64,000 nt of DNA from Candidatus Avelusimicrobium cornigerorum (GTDB taxonomy: Bacteria > Elusimicrobiota > Elusimicrobia > Elusimicrobiales > Elusimicrobiaceae): the NCBI GenBank assembly GCA_002309715.1, contig DBXW01000008.1:336-64335 (forward strand), in the 5' to 3' direction. The stretch's first letter is position 1. The number at the start of each line of letters is the position of its first letter. Below, piece by piece: positions 59,876-64,000 of the stretch. The notes below the pieces were generated by a model. The model saw nothing but the letters and a program-made list of their open reading frames with translations, was not told where the DNA came from and did no database searches. The position numbers and the translations under genes were made by a program.

Positions 59876-60637
59876 TTAGTGCGTATGTATCACCGAGCCG
59901 GCAAAAATTGCCGTCAAAAGCGTAAACACATACGCCTGTAAAAATGCAACCAACAACTCCAAACACGTCATAAAAATCTCTAGCCCCATGGCAGGCAGCA
60001 ACGCTCCCGCGCCGGCAAACACGCTCATTTTCCCAACGATAAAAATGATGAGCAGTAAACAAATCAGCACCATGTGCCCGGAAAGCATATTGGCAAACAA
60101 ACGGATAGCGAGCACGCATACTTTAATAATCGTGCTGATCACTTCCAACGGAAAAATAAGCGGCACGAGCCACGCCGGCGTTCCCGACGGCACAAAACCT
60201 TTCAAAAACCCGATAACCCCGTGGTATTTAAGCCCGCTGTATAAAATGACTCCGCCGGAACAAAGCGCAAGCGCCGCCGTAACGGAAATGTTAGACGTGG
60301 CGGTTTTCATTTCCGGTATCATACCGGCTAAATTGACAGAAAGAATAAATAAGAAAAGCGTGCAGAAATACGGCAAGAAACTTTTTCCTTCCGCGCCCAT
60401 ATTGGGCAGAACAAGTCCGTCGCGGATGAACGAAACATATTCTTCTAAAAGGGTAGTGAGCAAACGCCCGGACTTACTTTGACGCGGACGGCTGGCCCAC
60501 GCCAACACAACAAGCAACAAAACGCTGACCGCAAAAATAGTGACCGAGTGCGTTGTAACCGGTACGCGCAGTCCACCTAAGGTTACGCCCCAATCGTGAT
60601 CTAAAATATGATGTGCTATGGTATCAGCGACGTTCAT
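59876..60637 (-). CDS. atpB: ATP synthase a subunit
   Basis: A 253-residue stator membrane subunit with five or six helices. The essential Arg is in LAIRLFANMLSGH. The start at 60637 gives the normal soluble N-terminus and overlaps the AtpI/AtpZ-like gene by 4 nt (ATGA); the longer frame is read from the upstream gene. Confidence 0.95.
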   Translation of the reverse strand: MNVADTIAHHILDHDWGVTLGGLRVPVTTHSVTIFAVSVLLLVVLAWASRPRQSKSGRLLTTLLEEYVSFIRDGLVLPNMGAEGKSFLPYFCTLFLFILSVNLAGMIPEMKTATSNISVTAALALCSGGVILYSGLKYHGVIGFLKGFVPSGTPAWLVPLIFPLEVISTIIKVCVLAIRLFANMLSGHMVLICLLLIIFIVGKMSVFAGAGALLPAMGLEIFMTCLELLVAFLQAYVFTLLTAIFAGSVIHTH

Positions 60638-60858
60638 TTTTTCTTTTCCCGTTCCATGTCTTTGGCCCGACGCCACACAATATACATACCTAACATAAAA
60701 CCGACTACCGCACCCGCCACTAAAAACCACGGAGAAGAATTATATTTTTTATCCAGCCAAAAACCAAAACCCACTCCTAAAATTTCCGCGGTGGCAAATT
60801 CTAAACCTAATGTAGTGATAGCCACATGATCTTGTGCAGAAAAATCTTTCAGTGACAT
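60634..60858 (-). CDS. AtpZ/AtpI-like small membrane protein
   Basis: A 74-residue protein with two hydrophobic segments and a basic tail, of the AtpZ/AtpI type that comes first in atp operons and helps assemble the c-ring or take up Mg2+. GFWLDKKYNSSPWFLVAGAVVGF is the family core. GGAGAG site. First gene of the operon. Confidence 0.88.
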   Translation of the reverse strand: MSLKDFSAQDHVAITTLGLEFATAEILGVGFGFWLDKKYNSSPWFLVAGAVVGFMLGMYIVWRRAKDMEREKKK

Positions 60859-60901
60859 TTTTCTCTCCGGTCCGAACGCGCGCGCAGGCGTATATGATTA
60901 T

Positions 60902-60907
60902 ATTATA
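60902..60907 (-). promoter_or_regulatory. -10 element of the ATP synthase operon
   Basis: Minus-strand TATAAT, about 44 bp before the first gene. The -35 is unclear. Confidence 0.5.
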
Positions 60908-60940
60908 AGAAATTTACTCCAATAATACACAAATTTTTAC

Positions 60941-60946
60941 TATAAT
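60941..60946 (+). promoter_or_regulatory. -10 element of the pilin gene
   Basis: TATAAT, 19 bp before the ATG at 60966. The short leader has no Shine-Dalgarno sequence. Confidence 0.5.
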
Positions 60947-60965
60947 AACCATAGACTCCTTTCCT

Positions 60966-61508
60966 ATGAAAAAAAATAAAGCATTTACACTTATAGAATT
61001 ATTAGTAGTTGTTCTTATTATCGGCATTTTGGCCGCCGTAGCATTGCCACAATACCGAAAAGCCGTGGAACGCAGTAAATCAGCCCAAGCGTTGGCACTT
61101 ATTAAAACAACCGCTCAAGCAATTGAAAGTTACCGCTTGTCCAACGGAGATTATCCCCATACTTTTGATGAATTGCCCATAGATATCCCCTGGCCTACAC
61201 GGGCCGCTGTCATGCAACAAGTTCAGGAAACGCGGGCTAATAAAGATTGGGCTATTGAAATTCAAGATAGCCGTAGTTTTGGATATAGCGTAAACTTATA
61301 CATTACACGTATATCGGGGAAATACAAAGGAGCCGGGTTTAAGTTGCTTGTTACGCCTGGGGCCCAACAAATTCAATGTTTTGAACGCTTGACGTCAGCC
61401 ACCCTAACTTTTAATGCTTCTTTGCCGGATGGGGACTATTGTCAAAAAATTATAAAAGCCACGCCGCAAAGTTCATCTGGCTTCGCCCGTTATTATACGT
61501 TGCCTTAA
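60966..61508 (+). CDS. Type IV pilin-like protein (prepilin N-terminus)
   Basis: A 180-residue prepilin-like protein. Leader MKKNKA then FTLIELLVVVLIIG; the cut would come after Ala6, and Glu5 of the mature form is present. The head ends in DYCQKIIK, close to the SYCQRIFK of the pilin at 10405, and the GKYKGAGFKLL segment parallels GPYKGGGFVIY there, so these two are the closest pair. Single gene, divergent from the atp operon and ended by a strong terminator. No Shine-Dalgarno sequence. Confidence 0.85.
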   Translation: MKKNKAFTLIELLVVVLIIGILAAVALPQYRKAVERSKSAQALALIKTTAQAIESYRLSNGDYPHTFDELPIDIPWPTRAAVMQQVQETRANKDWAIEIQDSRSFGYSVNLYITRISGKYKGAGFKLLVTPGAQQIQCFERLTSATLTFNASLPDGDYCQKIIKATPQSSSGFARYYTLP

Positions 61509-61528
61509 TTACGTTTACGCGCAAACAA

Positions 61529-61560
61529 AAAACTCCCCGGCCTTTATTCCGGGGAGTTTT
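61529..61560. terminator. Bidirectional terminator between pilin and amylase genes
   Basis: 12-bp stem AAAACTCCCCGG/CCGGGGAGTTTT (61529-61540 with 61549-61560), with A and T runs at both ends. Confidence 0.92.
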
Positions 61561-61577
61561 GTTTTAGTCTGTTAAAA

Positions 61578-63029
61578 CTATATGTTGAACGTAAAAATTT
61601 TGCTCTCGTAAGGCTGAAGCACAAGTTCCACGCCTTGCACCTTTATTTCGTCGGTTACGGCAATCTCCTTGCCGGAAAACTCTTCTTTCACCGAAGCACC
61701 GTGCACATTTTTTAACGGCAAGCGGCATTTGGCAGGCAAGTCGCTATAATTGATGACGATAAGTTTGCCGGTGTTCATTTGTTTCCATTGCCACGACAAA
61801 ATGTTGCGAGCAGTATCGTCGCCGGCACTTCCTACGTTAAATAAACTCCATTGCCCCCCGTGAAATGCCGGCGAAGAAGCAATGTTGAGCAGTTTTTGAT
61901 AATAGGCAAAAACGCCTTCGTCTTTTTCAAACCAATCTTGCACGTATTGGATAGGCATACGCGCCGGGCGGCCGAGCAGTTGGAAAAATTGGAACAACCG
62001 CGCGCCGGGCAAGGTGGCAATAATGGTGCTGGCAGCCAAAGACTTTTCGCGCCCAAATGCTTTTAAGGGTTCTTCCTCGTCGTGGTTGGAAGTGAATCGC
62101 ATAGAGCGCATCTGGTACAAATGCTCTGCCCCCAAATGTCCTTTAATATCTTGCGAACTGGAAAAACGTAGGCGGTCGTACAGAATCTTATCGTAGGTAT
62201 AATCAAAACCCATTTCCTGTACTTCCCATTCCAATCCCCAATATACTTCGGCAATAAAGGCAAATTCCGGGTATTCGTCGCGGATACACGATAACGCTTG
62301 GTGCCAAAATTCTTCCTTGGGTAATGTCCCCCCGATAAATTCCCACCAAATATCCCGGTGGACTTTATTAAGCGTCAGCATCGCCAGATCGCAACGTACG
62401 CCGTCGCACAACTGTGCCACGCGGCGCAAGTTATTAAGCATATATTCGCGCGTTTTGGGATTAAAATAATTCAGTTGGGCCGTATCTGTCCACGGCGCAA
62501 AATACGGGTCGCGCCCGTGGGCAATATAAATACCGTTGGGATTTTTGAAAAACCAATCTTTATGATGGGCCGGCTCCACTGTGCCGGTATTAACAAACAA
62601 ATCGGGATCTGACGAAACAGCCGGGCAGTCTATTGCCATGTGGTTGCCTACAAAATCCAATAAAAGCGAAATACCGCGATCTTGAAGACGTTTACGGAAT
62701 GCTTGCAAGGCTTCCGTGCCGCCTAAAGACTCATCTACCGTGTAATCATATACGGCGTACGGGGAAGCGGAAATGTCTTCCGGCTTGACGTCGGGCTTGA
62801 TAGCGCGGACTTGATTTTGAATTTCTGTAGAGTGACGGGCAATGGTTAAACCCATCGGGCTTTGTTGCCACACGCCCATAAGCCATACGGCATCAAAACC
62901 CATAGAAACAATCGTATCTAAAAATTGTTCGGGGATATCACGAAGCGTAAATGCATGCCCGTGTTTGGCTTCTAAACGCTTGAGCCAAGCGCGGGTATCA
63001 ATTTCTAGTATGTGTGGATTTGTTCGCAT
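61578..63029 (-). CDS. GH13 alpha-amylase family enzyme
   Basis: A 483-residue cytoplasmic glycoside hydrolase or transglycosylase. The TIM-barrel motifs are present: DFVGNHMA (region I), DGVRCDLA with nucleophile D214 (region II), FIAEVYWG with acid/base E261 (region III) and FTSNHDE with D317 (region IV). No signal peptide. It probably acts with GlgP on glycogen or maltodextrin; the exact specificity cannot be read from sequence. AAGGGG site. A beta-sandwich C-terminal domain follows the barrel. Confidence 0.9.
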   Translation of the reverse strand: MRTNPHILEIDTRAWLKRLEAKHGHAFTLRDIPEQFLDTIVSMGFDAVWLMGVWQQSPMGLTIARHSTEIQNQVRAIKPDVKPEDISASPYAVYDYTVDESLGGTEALQAFRKRLQDRGISLLLDFVGNHMAIDCPAVSSDPDLFVNTGTVEPAHHKDWFFKNPNGIYIAHGRDPYFAPWTDTAQLNYFNPKTREYMLNNLRRVAQLCDGVRCDLAMLTLNKVHRDIWWEFIGGTLPKEEFWHQALSCIRDEYPEFAFIAEVYWGLEWEVQEMGFDYTYDKILYDRLRFSSSQDIKGHLGAEHLYQMRSMRFTSNHDEEEPLKAFGREKSLAASTIIATLPGARLFQFFQLLGRPARMPIQYVQDWFEKDEGVFAYYQKLLNIASSPAFHGGQWSLFNVGSAGDDTARNILSWQWKQMNTGKLIVINYSDLPAKCRLPLKNVHGASVKEEFSGKEIAVTDEIKVQGVELVLQPYESKIFTFNI

Positions 63030-63236
63030 GACACTTCCCCTTATTTCTTTTATACTAATTTCCCCCGCATTTGTAAATAGTTTTTTTAATTAGGTTAATA
63101 GATGTTTATATGATTTTTCAGATTTGAGCCGTATTGCACGGGCAAGTGCCCTGTATAGGCGTGGTGGTAATCACGTCAAGGGGCAGGGACGCGCAAGACG
63201 GCCAAAGGTGGAAAATTGTTTATCGGGAACACGCAA

Positions 63237-63267
63237 ACACGGGCACAACGATTAGTTGTGCCCGTGT
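63237..63267. repeat. Perfect 13-bp hairpin
   Basis: Arms 63237-63249 and 63255-63267 are perfect complements with a 5-nt loop. There is no T run on either side, so it is not a standard terminator. Confidence 0.75.
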
Positions 63268-63317
63268 GCGTGCTTACGAAACTTACGAAATAACCATTAG
63301 TTTTTCGGGTATGTTTT

Positions 63318-63427
63318 CAAATTTGAGATGATGAGCCGCCGTAAGTTGAGCGCGGCGTACGTCCTGCGGACGGTGCAAAGCACCGCAAGTACGCAAGCGA
63401 AAGTCGGCGGCTCAGGACTCAAATTTG
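63318..63427. repeat. Nested inverted repeat (~110 bp) after gyrA
   Basis: Four nested pairs of perfect arms: 63318-63327 with 63418-63427 (10 bp), 63333-63340 with 63406-63413 (8 bp), 63355-63360 with 63389-63394, and 63371-63376 with 63380-63385. This gives a long cruciform or RNA stem. It could be a MITE- or REP-like element, or an RNA 3' end structure of gyrA. Confidence 0.65.
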
Positions 63428-63434
63428 GAAACCA

Positions 63435-64000
63435 TTACTGTGCGGTTTCTTCGTTCTCTTCTTCGTCTTTGACAACCGGCGCAATACGCGCAATCTTGTC
63501 ACCGGGTTCTAACCGGGCCAGCGTTACGCCTTGCGCGTTGCGTCCTACGGAGCGGATATCTCCGCAACGTACGCGGATTGTCATGCCTTTTTCGGTAACA
63601 ATCATCAAGTCTTTCGTTTCATCTACCAACTTGATACCGACAACTGAACCGTTGCGGGCAGAGGTTTTAATCGTAATGACACCCATACCGCCGCGGTTTT
63701 GGCGTTTATATTCGCTAAATTCCGTGCGTTTACCAAAACCGTTTTCGCAGACGGAAAGTACGTCCGGCTGTAAACCACCGTCGTTGGGGGCTTGTTCCAT
63801 ACCAACAACCACATCCCCTTCGCTTAAGTTAATGGCGCGCACCCCGCGGGCCGGACGGCCCATGGCGCGGACTTGGTTTTCGTCAAAGCGGATAGATTTA
63901 CCGTTCTTGGTAGCCACCAAGATATCTGATTTACCGTGCGTGGTCTGCGCGCTGACTAACACGTCACCTTCATCCAAACCGATAGCAATAATACCGGTAC
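63435..64000 (-). CDS. gyrA: DNA gyrase subunit A, C-terminal part (cut by window edge)
   Basis: About 188 residues of the GyrA C-terminal beta-pinwheel, read off the right edge in frame (TGIIAIGLDEGD onward). The repeating blade motifs are visible: ILVATKNGKSIRFDENQVRAMGR, then KRTEFSEYKRQNRGG, and MIVTEKGMTIRVRCGDIRSVGRNAQG. An acidic tail (KDEEENEETAQ) ends it. The GyrA-box (QRRGGKG in E. coli), on which DNA wrapping depends, would be expected in the first blade, outside the window. Confidence 0.93.
   Translation of the reverse strand, partial: TGIIAIGLDEGDVLVSAQTTHGKSDILVATKNGKSIRFDENQVRAMGRPARGVRAINLSEGDVVVGMEQAPNDGGLQPDVLSVCENGFGKRTEFSEYKRQNRGGMGVITIKTSARNGSVVGIKLVDETKDLMIVTEKGMTIRVRCGDIRSVGRNAQGVTLARLEPGDKIARIAPVVKDEEENEETAQ

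Larger units (their letters stand above)
63030..63434. other. Gene-free interval between amylase and gyrA with large hairpins
   Basis: Some 405 bp without a credible gene. It starts with the amylase promoter region, then a GC-rich stretch with a 13-bp hairpin (63237-63267), and ends with a nested inverted repeat next to the gyrA stop (63318-63427). Confidence 0.7.

Noticed and set aside
63134..63331. Open frame of 65 codons between amylase and gyrA
   Set aside because: No ribosome site, and it crosses a perfect 13-bp hairpin; probably chance.

Overview
The window is chromosomal DNA of a Gram-negative, probably anaerobic bacterium with dense, short-gapped operons. Several things point to the phylum Elusimicrobiota (an Elusimicrobium-like gut lineage). 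There are three scattered single-gene type IV pilin-like loci with almost the same N-terminus. An [FeFe]-hydrogenase maturase (HydG), full-length NifU plus NifS, LPS-heptose genes and lipoproteins are also present. This placement is inferred from gene content. The partial 16S rRNA at the left edge would settle it.

Layout. 1-2053: the 5' two thirds of a 16S rRNA gene (minus) behind a roughly 1 kb AT-rich leader with five tandem sigma70-like promoters. 2054-12312: a pilin-like gene, a squalene/phytoene synthase family gene, a candidate small RNA, the ychF-rlmD-pcrA operon, a DUF2157/GDYXXLXY membrane pair, a second pilin, tRNA-Glu and a DUF1646-type permease. 12417-19018: alpha-glucan phosphorylase, trmL, the rpsF-ssb-rpsR-rplI operon with a hairpin leader, and hydG. 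19101-23372: a translation/transcription cluster on the minus strand (tRNA-Gly, two tRNA-Thr, tuf, rpmG, tRNA-Trp, secE, nusG, rplK, rplA). It is preceded by a candidate attenuator and a second candidate small RNA, with tRNA-Cys divergent from them. 23373-23658: a 278-bp hairpin-rich insert bounded by a 20-bp repeat of the tRNA-Cys 3' end. 23702-27458: a small protein gene, rarA, xseA, xseB and tlyA. 27520-34924 (minus): a TRL-like lipoprotein, rpsI/rplM, dus, two tandem 5'-nucleotidase paralogues (one without its metal ligands), nifS and nifU.

35030-40621 (plus): nadK, recN, two small membrane proteins, an outer-membrane-type protein with LSm-like repeats, and glycerate kinase. 40626-45962 (minus): the yacL-ispDF-lipoprotein-cysS-add operon. 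46095-50706 (minus): an envelope-lipid block made of accB, accC, rfaE2, a serine palmitoyltransferase-like enzyme and a GNAT-type acyltransferase. 50825-53282: tspO, a Sel1-repeat protein and a prohibitin-like protein. 53331-60858 (minus): a complete F1Fo ATP synthase operon with the heptose epimerase hldD inserted between atpA and atpG. 60966-64000: a third pilin, a GH13 amylase, a gene-free stretch with large hairpins, and the C-terminal part of gyrA.

How the genes fit together. Glycogen/maltodextrin breakdown (GlgP, GH13), glycerate kinase and HydG suit a fermenter that makes or uses H2. The accBC-rfaE2-SPT-GNAT block with hldD suggests an outer membrane carrying heptose LPS and possibly sphingolipids. 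The most notable observations are the tRNA-Cys mini-insert, two candidate small RNAs, the SPT/GNAT pair, the degenerate nucleotidase paralogue, the carrier protein lacking a canonical biotinylation motif, and a group of genes that look leaderless.
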